Assembly: GCF_002270415.1 (NCBI RefSeq)
Contig: NZ_NNRI01000002.1
Coordinates: 1-64,000, forward strand
Source of the DNA: Mesorhizobium sophorae
Lineage (GTDB): Bacteria > Pseudomonadota > Alphaproteobacteria > Rhizobiales > Rhizobiaceae
Direction: 5' to 3'
Length of the DNA stretch: 64,000 nucleotides
A program made the translations under genes and the position numbers. Shown piece by piece: positions 1 to 9,142 of this stretch. Numbering within the stretch: position 1 is the first letter of the stretch; the number at the start of each line of letters is the position of its first letter. A model generated the notes under the pieces. The model ran no database searches. It saw nothing but the letters and a program-made list of their open reading frames with translations, and was not told the DNA's origin.

Positions 1-2
1 AT

Positions 3-557
3 CTGGCGCTGACCGGCAATCGCATCCGCTACGGCGACGCGCTGTGGTCGGGGCTCGCCACCCACACCATCAAGGCCGCGGACCAGGGCGGCTTCCTCGA
101 CCGGGTGACGTTGACCGGCGATCCGGAATCGGTGCTGCGCGGTTTCTTCGTCCAGGCAAAACGGGAAACCGACAGGCCGACGCTGGAGGCGATCGTCCGT
201 CATTTTTCGCAACCATCCCTCAAGGCCGTCATCGACAGCCTCGAACAGGCGGCAGGCGCCGACGAATTCGCGGCCAAGACGCTGGCGACGATCCGGACGC
301 GTTCGCCGACCAGCCTGCGCGTCGCCTGGCGCCAGATAAGCGCCGGGCTAACCATGTCCATGGACGCCTGCATGAAGATGGAGTTCCGCATCCTCAACCG
401 GATGCTGGCCGGCCACGATTTCTACGAAGGCATCCGCGCCGCCATCATCGACAAGGGCTCGAAGCCGCAATGGCGGCCGGCGAGCCTCGGCGCGGTCAGC
501 GAGGCGGATGTCGACGCCTATTTCGCCTCGCTCGGCGAGCGGGAGCTCGACCTGTGA
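3..557 (+). CDS. 3-hydroxyisobutyryl-CoA hydrolase, C-terminal part
   Basis: The reading frame is open from the window edge, so the 5' part of the gene lies outside. About 184 residues are visible. They look like the C-terminal third of the 3-hydroxyisobutyryl-CoA hydrolase branch of the crotonase family: a stretch NRIRYGDALWSGLATH, then a helical region ending in RILNRMLAGHDFYEGIRAA.IDK and the closing KPQWRPASL motif that the hydrolase branch carries and ordinary enoyl-CoA hydratases lack. The family acts in valine catabolism, releasing 3-hydroxyisobutyrate from its CoA ester. The stop codon overlaps the GTG start of the next gene by four bases (GTGA), so the two are probably translationally coupled. 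The crotonase catalytic residues are not in the window. Confidence 0.82.
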   Translation: MALTGNRIRYGDALWSGLATHTIKAADQGGFLDRVTLTGDPESVLRGFFVQAKRETDRPTLEAIVRHFSQPSLKAVIDSLEQAAGADEFAAKTLATIRTRSPTSLRVAWRQISAGLTMSMDACMKMEFRILNRMLAGHDFYEGIRAAIIDKGSKPQWRPASLGAVSEADVDAYFASLGERELDL

Positions 558-976
558 GCGAGGTGACCTCCAGACGCGTCGTGCTGCAGCCCTCGGGCGT
601 GGAGTTGATCTTCGCCTGGTTCCAGCGCGTCGTCGCCGGCTACTGCCTGCTGTTCGGCATTCTCTACTGGATCAGGCTGATCGGCTTCTATCCGGGCTCG
701 TTGTGGCGCTTCGACCTGATGCCGGTGCACTGGCAGGTTGCGGCGGTGATGCTCGCCGTGTTTTTCCCCTTCGCCGCCGCCGGCCTGTGGATGCTGGCGT
801 CCTGGGGACCCGTGATCTGGTTTATCTGCGCGGTGACCGAGACAGTCATGTATGCCGGTTTTCCCGAGCTTTTCGGCCACCGCATGCTTATCGTCGTCTC
901 GCATGCTGTCGTGGCGCTGCTTTATATCGCTTTCCGCGTGATCATCTGGCTGCAGAAACGACCGGTGCGGCACTAA
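554..976 (+). CDS. Small integral membrane protein, DUF6163-like
   Basis: A 140-residue protein with three or four hydrophobic segments (roughly residues 22-42, 60-80, 84-100 and 112-132), so it is probably an inner-membrane protein. I chose the GTG at 554 because it overlaps the upstream stop in a GTGA arrangement and gives a sensible N-terminus before the first membrane segment; the longer open frame upstream is just the shadow of the hydrolase gene. From memory it resembles the rhizobial DUF6163 family, which has no known function and is often found beside the LdtR regulator, as here. No catalytic motif is visible. The family name is an inference. Confidence 0.7.
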   Translation: MSEVTSRRVVLQPSGVELIFAWFQRVVAGYCLLFGILYWIRLIGFYPGSLWRFDLMPVHWQVAAVMLAVFFPFAAAGLWMLASWGPVIWFICAVTETVMYAGFPELFGHRMLIVVSHAVVALLYIAFRVIIWLQKRPVRH

Positions 977-1095
977 CCCCTTGAGCCCATTGGCACCCTG
1001 GCGGCTGCCTCAATTCGGCCCCGCAATTGTTGGCTAAATCTTTAGGTTAATTATCCTTGCTCGGGAGACCGTTCGTTAAGCCTCTTTCGAAACCT

Positions 1096-1107
1096 CTTAC
1101 CGGTAAG
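1096..1107. promoter_or_regulatory. Perfect 12-bp palindrome upstream of ldtR
   Basis: CTTACCGGTAAG is a perfect inverted repeat in the AT-rich gap before ldtR, about 108 bases ahead of its start codon. MarR-family regulators commonly bind such dyads and control their own genes, so it is a candidate operator. I did not find a second copy in front of the L,D-transpeptidase gene. Confidence 0.3.
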
Positions 1108-1214
1108 CTCTTGTTAGCCCTAGCGTTTAAGTCGAATTTTATGAGTATTCGATAGTGTCGCGATCAAGGTGAAAAACAAAAAATCACCAAGGCGACAAAC
1201 GAGAGGCAAAGACA

Positions 1215-1730
1215 ATGATCAATTCGCGTCCGGCGGCGAAGACCGCCAACGTATCCGACGACCGCCGCGAGGCTATCCGCTCGCTGTACATGGAATCGCT
1301 GCAGCTTGTAGAGCGGCTGCACCGCCGCCTGCTTGACGTGATCAAGGACGAGTTCGACCGCAACGGCCGCTCCGACATCAATGCCATCCAGGCGCTGCTG
1401 CTGTTCAACATCGGCAATTCGGAACTGACCGCCGGTGAGCTGCGTTCGCGCGGCTACTATCTCGGCTCCAACGTCTCCTACAATCTGAAGAAGCTGGTCG
1501 ATCTCGGCTTCATCAACCACCAGCGCTCGCGCATCGACCGCCGCTCGGTCCGCGTCTCGCTGACGCCGAAGGGCAACGAGGTGGCGGACGTCGTCGCCGG
1601 TCTTTATGAGCGCCATGTCGGCTCGATCGAGCAGGTCGGCGGCATCAACACCGACGAGTTCAAGCAGATGAACCGCGCGTTGCAGCGGCTCGATCGCTTC
1701 TGGAACGACACCATCGCCTACCGGATGTGA
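1215..1730 (+). CDS. ldtR: MarR-family transcriptional regulator LdtR
   Basis: A 171-residue winged-helix protein. After a short N-terminal tail comes a helical dimerisation region (LVERLHRRLLDVIKDEFDR), then the helix-turn-helix and recognition helix (LRSRGYYLGSNVSYNLKKL) and a wing with RIDRRSVRVSLTPKG. This is the pattern of LdtR, the MarR-type regulator described in Liberibacter and Sinorhizobium that controls an L,D-transpeptidase gene and stress tolerance. The window supports that reading because an L,D-transpeptidase lies 1.5 kb downstream on the same strand. The start is set by a purine-rich sequence (GAGGCAAAG) just ahead of ATG. A strong terminator follows the gene, so it is probably transcribed alone. 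Confidence 0.88.
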   Translation: MINSRPAAKTANVSDDRREAIRSLYMESLQLVERLHRRLLDVIKDEFDRNGRSDINAIQALLLFNIGNSELTAGELRSRGYYLGSNVSYNLKKLVDLGFINHQRSRIDRRSVRVSLTPKGNEVADVVAGLYERHVGSIEQVGGINTDEFKQMNRALQRLDRFWNDTIAYRM

Positions 1731-1792
1731 GCCGGCGCATCGGATCTGGCCCGCGCCACAGAAGCGCGGCCGAAATGACGACCTCTGGTCAA

Positions 1793-1827
1793 GGCCGGTG
1801 CCGAAAGGCATCGGCCCTTTTCTTTTC
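1793..1827 (+). terminator. Rho-independent terminator of ldtR
   Basis: A ten-pair stem (GGCCGGTGCC with GGCATCGGCC, one G-U pair), a GAAA tetraloop and a following CTTTTCTTTT tract. It ends ldtR transcription and rules out any start codon for the next gene that lies before about 1830. Confidence 0.85.
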
Positions 1828-1920
1828 CTGATTCAGAAGCCCAGCCGCCCGGTCGACACTATTCCGCCAGGTTTGCTTTCGCTGCAGCAGTGCCTAATGT
1901 CACGGCCCGGAGGGGGGCGC

Positions 1921-2322
1921 ATGATGGGTCTGGGAAAACGCTCGAAGATCTGCTCGGTTGCGGCAGTGCTTTTGCTGGTCTCGCAAACAGCTTTCGCCGA
2001 GGAGTGGTGGAAGGATTCTTTCGCCGCGGAAGGCAGCGCCCCATGTGACAACAATGACTCGATCGTGACGTTTACCGACAAGGCAGTCGAGATGTGGGAG
2101 GTCGGCTGCACGTTGGACAAAATTCAGAAGATCAACCGCCTGGATGTCGTCATCCTGGACATGTCGTGTACGGATGGTGAAAGCACGGACAAGAGGCGGG
2201 AACTGTTGCTCAAACTGGAGGACAACAAGGTTCTGCGCTATCCCCAGCATGAGGTGTTGCAAAGATGTTCCGAATTGAGGGCGCAGCCAAGTCCGGCCCC
2301 AAATGTTGAAAATCCGCACTGA
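1921..2322 (+). CDS. Small exported protein of unknown function
   Basis: A 133-residue protein that begins with a typical Sec signal peptide: basic start (MMGLGKRSK), hydrophobic core (VAAVLLLVSQ) and an AFA cleavage site at about residue 24. The mature part has four cysteines (in PCDN, GCTL, SCTD and RCSE), which could form two disulfides in the periplasm, and a charged helical region. The start is chosen at the first of two adjacent ATGs because a good ribosome-binding site (GGAGGGG) sits just ahead and because the earlier in-frame start lies inside the ldtR terminator. I do not recognise the family. Its position between ldtR and the L,D-transpeptidase gene suggests, but does not show, an envelope role. 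Confidence 0.72.
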   Translation: MMGLGKRSKICSVAAVLLLVSQTAFAEEWWKDSFAAEGSAPCDNNDSIVTFTDKAVEMWEVGCTLDKIQKINRLDVVILDMSCTDGESTDKRRELLLKLEDNKVLRYPQHEVLQRCSELRAQPSPAPNVENPH

Positions 2323-2350
2323 GATCGTGAGATAGTCAGTCCAGACAGGA

Positions 2351-2884
2351 TCACGGCTTCAGCGGGCAGAATTTCTCGTGGAAATAGGCAAGCGCCTGTT
2401 CGGCCTGGCCTGGCTCGCCGAAGAACGGACTGATTGCTTCGGGCTCGCGCGTCAGGTCGCAGCTGCCCTCGGTGTCAGTCGTGCATGTCTTCACCAGCCC
2501 TTTCAGCGCGATGGTTGCCGGCGGATTGTCGAACGACAGGCCGGTTACACCGCCAAGCCGCAGTTCGTAGCTCAGGCGGTAGTAGATTGCGCCGTCCTCC
2601 TCGAACTGCTGTTCGGCTCTAAAGGTGCAATCATCCAGCCGAGCGACGATGAACCTCAGCGTTTCGGTTTCGTCGCCGACCTCGTTCGGGCCTGTGCTGG
2701 TGAAGATCGCCGGCGATCGGGAAACCTGCTTCAGCGGTTCATCGGTCTGCTGCCCGTATTTGGGGATCGCGCCCTGTTCCAGGCCATGCACGAAATAGGC
2801 AACCGTTTCCTCCGGCGTCGGAGTGCTGCCGTTCGGACCTGCGGCCAAGGCGAAGGCCGCGACGACTGAAAGGACACCAGGCAT
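2351..2884 (-). CDS. Exported protein of unknown function
   Basis: A 177-residue protein with a short hydrophobic N-terminus (MPGVLSVVAAFALAAG) that reads as a signal peptide. The mature part contains TPEETVAYFVHGLEQG near its N-terminus, a beta-rich middle (YYRLSYELRLGGV) and cysteines at CTF, CTTD, SCDL and the C-terminal FCPLKP. I do not recognise the family. It ends 28 bases from the end of the preceding plus-strand gene, so the two are convergent. Its start faces the 358-base gap before the L,D-transpeptidase gene, which could hold divergent promoters for both. Confidence 0.65.
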   Translation of the reverse strand: MPGVLSVVAAFALAAGPNGSTPTPEETVAYFVHGLEQGAIPKYGQQTDEPLKQVSRSPAIFTSTGPNEVGDETETLRFIVARLDDCTFRAEQQFEEDGAIYYRLSYELRLGGVTGLSFDNPPATIALKGLVKTCTTDTEGSCDLTREPEAISPFFGEPGQAEQALAYFHEKFCPLKP

Positions 2885-3242
2885 GGTCTCGTTCCTCGCG
2901 TTGGACTAGCTTATCAGTGTAGCATCAAGGGCTCGTGGTAGCCGGTCGATATCGCGGCCGGCGACCGGGATCGGTGCTGAAAAAGCACGGGCTTTTCATT
3001 TCGCTGCGTCGCCTGATGCAAATCGCGGGACAAGGCCACGTTGCCGCCATATTCCAATGGAACCGAGGATGCCGGTGATGCTGTGGTGAAGGCCGTGCGT
3101 TCACCCGGAACCCGTGTCGCGGCTCAAGCGTTTGTGGCCGAACTGATACGGACATGGTTGGCTAATTGTTAAGATTGCCAACTCTAGAGTGCGGGCAACA
3201 TCGCCCTGAAAACCGAATGCAGCAAGATCGAACGCTACAAGA
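2885..3242. other. Intergenic region between divergent genes
   Basis: A 358-base gap with no convincing ORF. It contains a short hairpin (GTGCT-GAAAA-AGCAC) near 2972 and an AT-rich stretch around 3160-3185 (TTGGCTAATTGTTAAG then TTGCCAA) that could be the promoter or operator zone of the L,D-transpeptidase gene. No palindrome identical to the one before ldtR was seen. Confidence 0.45.
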
Positions 3243-4511
3243 ATGTCTGGAACGTCCATGAGAACCAGCCGCCGTCTTTTCCTTTCCGGAGCCTCCGCGC
3301 TCGCAGCCGCGATGGTCGCCGGCGGCGCCAATGCGCAGGACGTCATCGGTGATATCCTGAAATCCTCGGCGCGCGGCAATTGGGACGACACGTTCGACGC
3401 CCGCGCCAGCGAGGGCGGGAAGGTGGCCTCGACGCTGCCGATCTTTAGCCCGCAGACCGTCGCCTTTACCGAGCAGGCGGTAGCGCAATACCAGAACATC
3501 GTCAGCCAGGGCGGCTGGGTAGAGGTGCCCGCGACCAAGAAGCTGCAGCTCGGCGTCGATGATCCCGATGTCGTGCCGTTGCGCAAGCGACTGATGGTCT
3601 CTGGCGACTTGTCGCAGAGCGCCGGCATTTCGACGGCCTTCGATTCCTATGTCGACTCGGCGGTCAAGCGCTTCCAGTTGCGTCACGGCCTGCCCGCCGA
3701 CGGCTCCATGGGCAAATACACCTACTTGGCGATAAACGTTTCGGCGCAGATCCGGCTTGGCCAGCTACAGACCAACCTGCAGCGGCTGAAGGAGAAGGCT
3801 GGCACGCTTGGCAGTCGCTACGTGCTGGTCGACATTCCGGCGGCGCAGATCGAAGCCGTCGAGAATGACCGCGTCGTGCTTCGCCACACCGCGATCGTCG
3901 GCAAGATCGATCGCCAGACGCCGATCGTCAATTCCAAGATCAACGAGATCATCGTCAATCCGTATTGGAATGCGCCGGTCTCGATCGTCCGCAAGGACAT
4001 CATTCCGCTGATGCGGAAGGATCCCAACTATTTGAAGGACAGCCATATCCGGTTGTTCGCTCCGGACGGCAGCGAGGTCGACCCGCTCAATGTCGACTGG
4101 TCGACCGACGACGCCGCCAAGTATCGCTTCCGCCAGGATCCAGGCGCGGGCAACGCCATGGCGTCGGTGAAGATCAATTTCCCGAGCCCGGACGGCGTCT
4201 ACATGCACGACACGCCGCAGCAGAGCCTGTTCGGCAAGATGATGCGTTTCGATTCCTCGGGCTGCGTGCGCGTGCAGAATGTGCGCGACCTCGTCACCTG
4301 GATCCTGCGCGACACGCCCGGCTGGGACCGTCAGCATTTCGAGGCGGCGATCAAGACCGGCGAAAACACGCCGGTCGAGGTCACCAACCCGGTGCCGGTA
4401 CATTTCCTCTATCTCTCGGCCTGGTCGACGGGCCCGGGCGTCGTGCAGTTCCGCGACGACGTCTACGCGCTCGACGGTGCCAACGAGCTGCAGATCACGT
4501 CTTCGCTTTAA
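3243..4511 (+). CDS. ldtP: L,D-transpeptidase, exported (YcbB/LdtD type)
   Basis: A 422-residue periplasmic enzyme expected to form 3-3 crosslinks in peptidoglycan or attach proteins to it. It starts with an RR-containing signal (SMRTSRRLFLSGASA..ANAQ, cleavage near residue 32; the twin arginines allow Tat export). A peptidoglycan-binding-like segment follows (about 100-165, ending VKRFQLRHGLPADGSMGKYT), then a YkuD-type catalytic domain (about 200-370) with the key MHD histidine near residue 322 and the nucleophile Cys341 in SSGCVRV. The long substrate-capping loop and the C-terminal WSTGPGVVQFRDDVY segment match the large YcbB-like class. The gene name rests on its closeness to ldtR and on length. 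A second ATG at 3258 is an equally good start. A terminator follows. Confidence 0.88.
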   Translation: MSGTSMRTSRRLFLSGASALAAAMVAGGANAQDVIGDILKSSARGNWDDTFDARASEGGKVASTLPIFSPQTVAFTEQAVAQYQNIVSQGGWVEVPATKKLQLGVDDPDVVPLRKRLMVSGDLSQSAGISTAFDSYVDSAVKRFQLRHGLPADGSMGKYTYLAINVSAQIRLGQLQTNLQRLKEKAGTLGSRYVLVDIPAAQIEAVENDRVVLRHTAIVGKIDRQTPIVNSKINEIIVNPYWNAPVSIVRKDIIPLMRKDPNYLKDSHIRLFAPDGSEVDPLNVDWSTDDAAKYRFRQDPGAGNAMASVKINFPSPDGVYMHDTPQQSLFGKMMRFDSSGCVRVQNVRDLVTWILRDTPGWDRQHFEAAIKTGENTPVEVTNPVPVHFLYLSAWSTGPGVVQFRDDVYALDGANELQITSSL

Positions 4512-4531
4512 CTAACTGATTTTTTTATGAG

Positions 4532-4562
4532 AAAAGGCTGCCGGCAAGGGCGGCCTTTTCGT
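4532..4562 (+). terminator. Terminator after the L,D-transpeptidase gene
   Basis: An eleven-pair stem (AAAAGGCTGCC with GGCGGCCTTTT, one G-U pair) whose 3' arm ends in a T run. The A run on the other side would let it work in both directions. Confidence 0.75.
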
Positions 4563-4653
4563 TGCTCGGATTGCCTGCGCCTTTTCGCGGGAGGGCGGCT
4601 GGACGGATCGACCGGCTTTGCGCGTGGTCGGCGGACAAGGCTGGAACCGGACC

Positions 4654-6294
4654 ATGGATGTCGCCGTCTTCATTCTGGTTGTGCTCGTCTTCGTCGCCGT
4701 TTCCGGCGCACTGGTGCGTCTGGTGCGGGTGCCGTTGCCGGTGCTGCAGATCGCCATGGGTGCCGCACTCGCCTGGCCGGTGCGCGGCATCCATGTCGAG
4801 ATCGATCCGGAACTGTTCCTGCTGGTGTTCATTCCGCCGCTGCTGTTCGGCGATGCCTATGGTGCGCCGAAGCGTGAATTGATTGCGCTGCGCGGACCGA
4901 TCCTGGATCTCGCCATCGGGCTGGTGTTCTTCACCATCGTCGGCTTCGGCTATGCCTTGCACTGGCTGGTGCCGAGCATCCCGCTGGTCGTCGCTTTCGC
5001 GCTCGCCGCGGTGCTGTCGCCGACCGACGCGGTGGCGGTGTCCTCGATCGTCGACAGGAACCAGGTTCCGGCGCGGCTGATGCACATTCTGGAAGGTGAG
5101 TCGTTGCTCAACGACGCTTCCGGCCTGGTCATGTTCCGCTTCGCCGTGGCGGCGGCGCTGACGGGCAGCTTTTCCTTGGCCGCCGCATCGCTGAATTTTC
5201 TCTATGCCGTCGCTGCCGGCATCCTGATCGGCGTGGCGGCGTTGTTCGTCGCCGCCAAGGTGCTGCAATTGCTCAACCGCATCGGCGGCGTGCCGGCCGA
5301 GGCGCAGGTGCTGGTGATGATCCTGCTGCCGTTCATCGCCTACCTCGGCGCCGAGCACATCGGAGCGTCCGGCATCCTTGGGGCGGTCACCGCCGGCCTC
5401 CTCACTGGTGGCTCCGGCGTGTTTCGGTTCCTTGGCGTCTCTGCCCGCATCCAGACGATGTCGCTATGGACGACGCTTTCCTTCATTTTCAACGGTGCTC
5501 TCTTCATCGTGCTCGGGCTCCAGCTTCCCGACATCATCCGTCATGTGCCACCGGAACTCATGAGCATGCACCCGATCATCCAGCCGGTCGCGACCGTCAT
5601 CACACTGACGCTGTGCCTGATCGCCCTGCGCTTCCTGTGGATATGGGTCGGCGATATCGCGGCTGGCATCGCGGCACGTCTGGGCAAGCGCAGGGTTGAG
5701 CCGTTCGGTCTGCGCGTGCGGCTCGCCGGGTCGGTGGCCGGCGTGCGCGGCGCAATCACGCTGGCCGGCATCCTGTCGCTGCCGCTCGCCATGCCGGACG
5801 GGTCGCCGTTTCCGGCGCGCGACCTCGTCATCTTCCTCGCCACCGGTGTCATCATCTGCTCGCTGGTCTTTGCCAGTCTCGCCTTGCCGACGATCGCCAG
5901 CGGGCTGGTCGAACCGGTTGAGGATGCCGGTGCTACGGAGGAACGCCTGGCGCGTGTCGGCGCGGCCAAGGCGGCAATCGCCCGCATCGAGTTACTTGCT
6001 GCAACCGATACCGAAGAGGGAGGCGAGGTGCCCGGCGCCCGGCTGGCCGCGGCCGATGGGATTGTCGCAGCCTATCGTCGCCGTATCGCCGCTTCCGACG
6101 AAGCCGACGAGGCGCGGGCCGAAGCGCGGGAGGCCGGCCGGCTGGAACTCGAGCTCAGGCTCGCCGGCATCGAGGCCGAGCGCGGTGCCGTGCGCGCCAT
6201 GCTGCGCAGCGGCGAGATCAACGACCATGCGGCGCGGGCGCTGTTCACCGAGATCACGCTTACCGAGGCCTTGCTGAAGGGACGGCAGGCGTGA
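4654..6294 (+). CDS. Na+/H+ antiporter, CPA1 family
   Basis: A 546-residue inner-membrane protein with about twelve hydrophobic segments over residues 1-420. Family hallmarks are visible: SPTDAVAVSSIV in one membrane segment and EGESLLNDASGLV, whose Asn-Asp pair is the proton and sodium binding site, followed later by RGAITLAGILSLPL. The last 130 residues form a charged, Ala/Glu/Arg-rich, probably coiled-coil cytoplasmic tail, as in NhaP/YjcE-type antiporters. The ATG at 4654 was preferred to the in-frame GTG at 4618 because the hydrophobic first helix begins right after it. The protein should exchange Na+ (or K+) for H+ in pH and salt homeostasis. The gene appears to be monocistronic; a palindromic repeat follows it. 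Confidence 0.88.
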   Translation: MDVAVFILVVLVFVAVSGALVRLVRVPLPVLQIAMGAALAWPVRGIHVEIDPELFLLVFIPPLLFGDAYGAPKRELIALRGPILDLAIGLVFFTIVGFGYALHWLVPSIPLVVAFALAAVLSPTDAVAVSSIVDRNQVPARLMHILEGESLLNDASGLVMFRFAVAAALTGSFSLAAASLNFLYAVAAGILIGVAALFVAAKVLQLLNRIGGVPAEAQVLVMILLPFIAYLGAEHIGASGILGAVTAGLLTGGSGVFRFLGVSARIQTMSLWTTLSFIFNGALFIVLGLQLPDIIRHVPPELMSMHPIIQPVATVITLTLCLIALRFLWIWVGDIAAGIAARLGKRRVEPFGLRVRLAGSVAGVRGAITLAGILSLPLAMPDGSPFPARDLVIFLATGVIICSLVFASLALPTIASGLVEPVEDAGATEERLARVGAAKAAIARIELLAATDTEEGGEVPGARLAAADGIVAAYRRRIAASDEADEARAEAREAGRLELELRLAGIEAERGAVRAMLRSGEINDHAARALFTEITLTEALLKGRQA

Positions 6295-6391
6295 AAATAG
6301 CACGCTCGTTGCCTCGCTGGCGCAAACCGGCCAGCAAATTTCGCGCCGCAAACGTGGCGGGGCGAAAACAACTGTGTTAATGGCGCGGCGA

Positions 6392-6440
6392 ATGCATGTC
6401 GCCCAAAAGTGTGCAGCGGTTTTGGGACAGCGACATGCAT
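6392..6440. repeat. Palindromic repeat family A, copy 1
   Basis: A 49-bp element with a perfect 10-bp terminal inverted repeat (ATGCATGTCG / CGACATGCAT) and an inner complementary pair (CCCAAAA / TTTTGGG). Two more copies are at 56419 and 58302. It sits between the antiporter gene and glyA, 38 bases ahead of the glyA start, so it may lie in the glyA leader. Confidence 0.9.
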
Positions 6441-6477
6441 AAATCAAAATTGCCCCCGAACCCAAGGATTTCAGGCC

Positions 6478-7791
<1,314 letters not shown>

Positions 7792-7811
7792 CGAGATAGG
7801 AGGTCTCACCA

Positions 7812-7846
7812 CCTTGCCGCGACGGACAAGCGTCGTCGCGGCAAGG
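7812..7846 (+). other. Perfect 13-bp hairpin between glyA and the next gene
   Basis: CCTTGCCGCGACG pairs perfectly with CGTCGCGGCAAGG across a nine-base loop. No T run follows, so it is more likely an mRNA-stabilising or attenuating structure than an intrinsic terminator. It ends 17 bases before the next gene's start codon. Confidence 0.6.
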
Positions 7847-7863
7847 CTGCGACAGGAGCCTTG

Positions 7864-8502
7864 ATGATGCGAATTGTCCGTCTCGCCGACCTTGCCATCG
7901 CCGGCGTCCTGGCTGCTTCGATTGTCTTGCCGCTCTCCGGCATCGCCTCGGCGCAAACCGCGCCTGCGCAACCGGCACCCGCCCAGGCCGCACCCGCGGC
8001 ACCCGCCCCGGCGGCGCCCAAGCTTGAAACCTTCGGCAGATGGTCTACCCTGGTCGACGAGGTCGATACCGGCGAGGACATCCGCAAGACCTGTGCAGCG
8101 TCGACCGCTTTTATCGGCGCCCGCGGCGAAAGCGGCACTCTGACGCTTATCATCACGAACGGCGATGCACTGCCGCCGGCTGCCTATCCGTCCGTGACCA
8201 TTGCGGCCGACAACACGGCGCTGCCAACGGGCAAGTCGGTCGCGGCAACCTTTGGCGATGACAAGGGCCACGTCGCCGCCAAGCTCCATTCCGACGCCAC
8301 CGTGGGCGGCCGGCTCAGCTGGACCGTGGACAATCAGGCCAAGACCAGCCTGGCGCTCTTGCGCGTCATGCGCCGCGCATCGGTGCTCGATGTGTCCTTT
8401 GGCGACGTGCCGGTTGGAAGCATAGCCATGGACGGCTTCACCAAGGCCTATCGCAGCCTCGGCGCATCATGCGGGTTTGCGACCACCGACGTCGCCCCTT
8501 GA
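7864..8502 (+). CDS. Exported protein with Ala/Pro-rich linker, unknown function
   Basis: A 212-residue protein. The N-terminus is a signal peptide (about residues 1-30, ending GIASA), followed by an Ala/Pro/Gln-rich linker of some 20 residues that suggests a tethering or spacer role. The remaining part, from about residue 55, has a single cysteine near KTCAAST, another in SCGF at the C-terminus, and a mostly beta pattern. The overall plan resembles the IalB/invasion-associated exported proteins of alphaproteobacteria, but I cannot confirm that. A ribosome-binding site (CAGGAG) precedes the chosen ATG; the next ATG, three bases on, is equally possible. It follows glyA with a strong hairpin between them. 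Confidence 0.65.
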   Translation: MMRIVRLADLAIAGVLAASIVLPLSGIASAQTAPAQPAPAQAAPAAPAPAAPKLETFGRWSTLVDEVDTGEDIRKTCAASTAFIGARGESGTLTLIITNGDALPPAAYPSVTIAADNTALPTGKSVAATFGDDKGHVAAKLHSDATVGGRLSWTVDNQAKTSLALLRVMRRASVLDVSFGDVPVGSIAMDGFTKAYRSLGASCGFATTDVAP

Positions 8503-8660
8503 CGGCGTCGCTGTCCAGCCGCCTGCGGCGCTGGCAATCTTGCTTGCAGCTCGCTATCTCTCAGGGCGAGCGGCTCTGAGGGGCGAGGGGCTGCTTTGCC
8601 ATCGTTGCAAAAACCTCTAAGCCTTTCGCTTCACCAGATTCGCCAACCAAAGGCTTCTCC

Positions 8661-9140
8661 ATGCGCTGTCCCTATTGCCAGTCAGAAGATACGCAGGTGA
8701 AGGATTCGCGCCCCGCCGAGGATGGCGCCGCGATCCGCAGGCGGCGCGTTTGCCCCGATTGCGGCGGCCGCTTCACGACTTTCGAACGCGTGCAGCTGCG
8801 CGACCTCGTCGTGGTCAAGAAATCCGGTCGCAAAGTGCCGTTCGACCGCGACAAGCTGTTGCGCTCGGTGGAGATCGCCGTTCGCAAGCGCAATGTCGAT
8901 CCCGAACGCATCGACCGCGCTGTGACCGGCATCGTGCGCCAGCTCGAAAGCTCCGGTGAGACCGAAGTGGCCTCCGGCGAGGTCGGCCGGCTGGTCATGG
9001 ACGCGCTGAAGTCGCTCGACGATGTCGCCTATGTCCGCTTCGCCTCGGTCTACCGCAATTTTCGCGAGGCCAAGGATTTCCACGAATTGCTCGGCGAGCT
9101 CAAGGGGGACGAAATCAAGGGCGAAGAGGACGCCGGCTGA
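8661..9140 (+). CDS. nrdR: Transcriptional repressor NrdR
   Basis: A 159-residue protein that represses ribonucleotide reductase genes and senses ATP/dATP. The N-terminus is a zinc ribbon ([18 protein letters not shown] ... [18 protein letters not shown]) with all four cysteines. An ATP-cone domain follows ([20 protein letters not shown] ... [13 protein letters not shown]). Length and motifs match the family throughout. It heads a run nrdR-ribD-ribE-ribH-nusB that is common in proteobacteria; only two bases separate its stop from the ribD start, so the two are surely co-transcribed. Confidence 0.97.
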   Translation: MRCPYCQSEDTQVKDSRPAEDGAAIRRRRVCPDCGGRFTTFERVQLRDLVVVKKSGRKVPFDRDKLLRSVEIAVRKRNVDPERIDRAVTGIVRQLESSGETEVASGEVGRLVMDALKSLDDVAYVRFASVYRNFREAKDFHELLGELKGDEIKGEEDAG

Positions 9141-9142
9141 GC

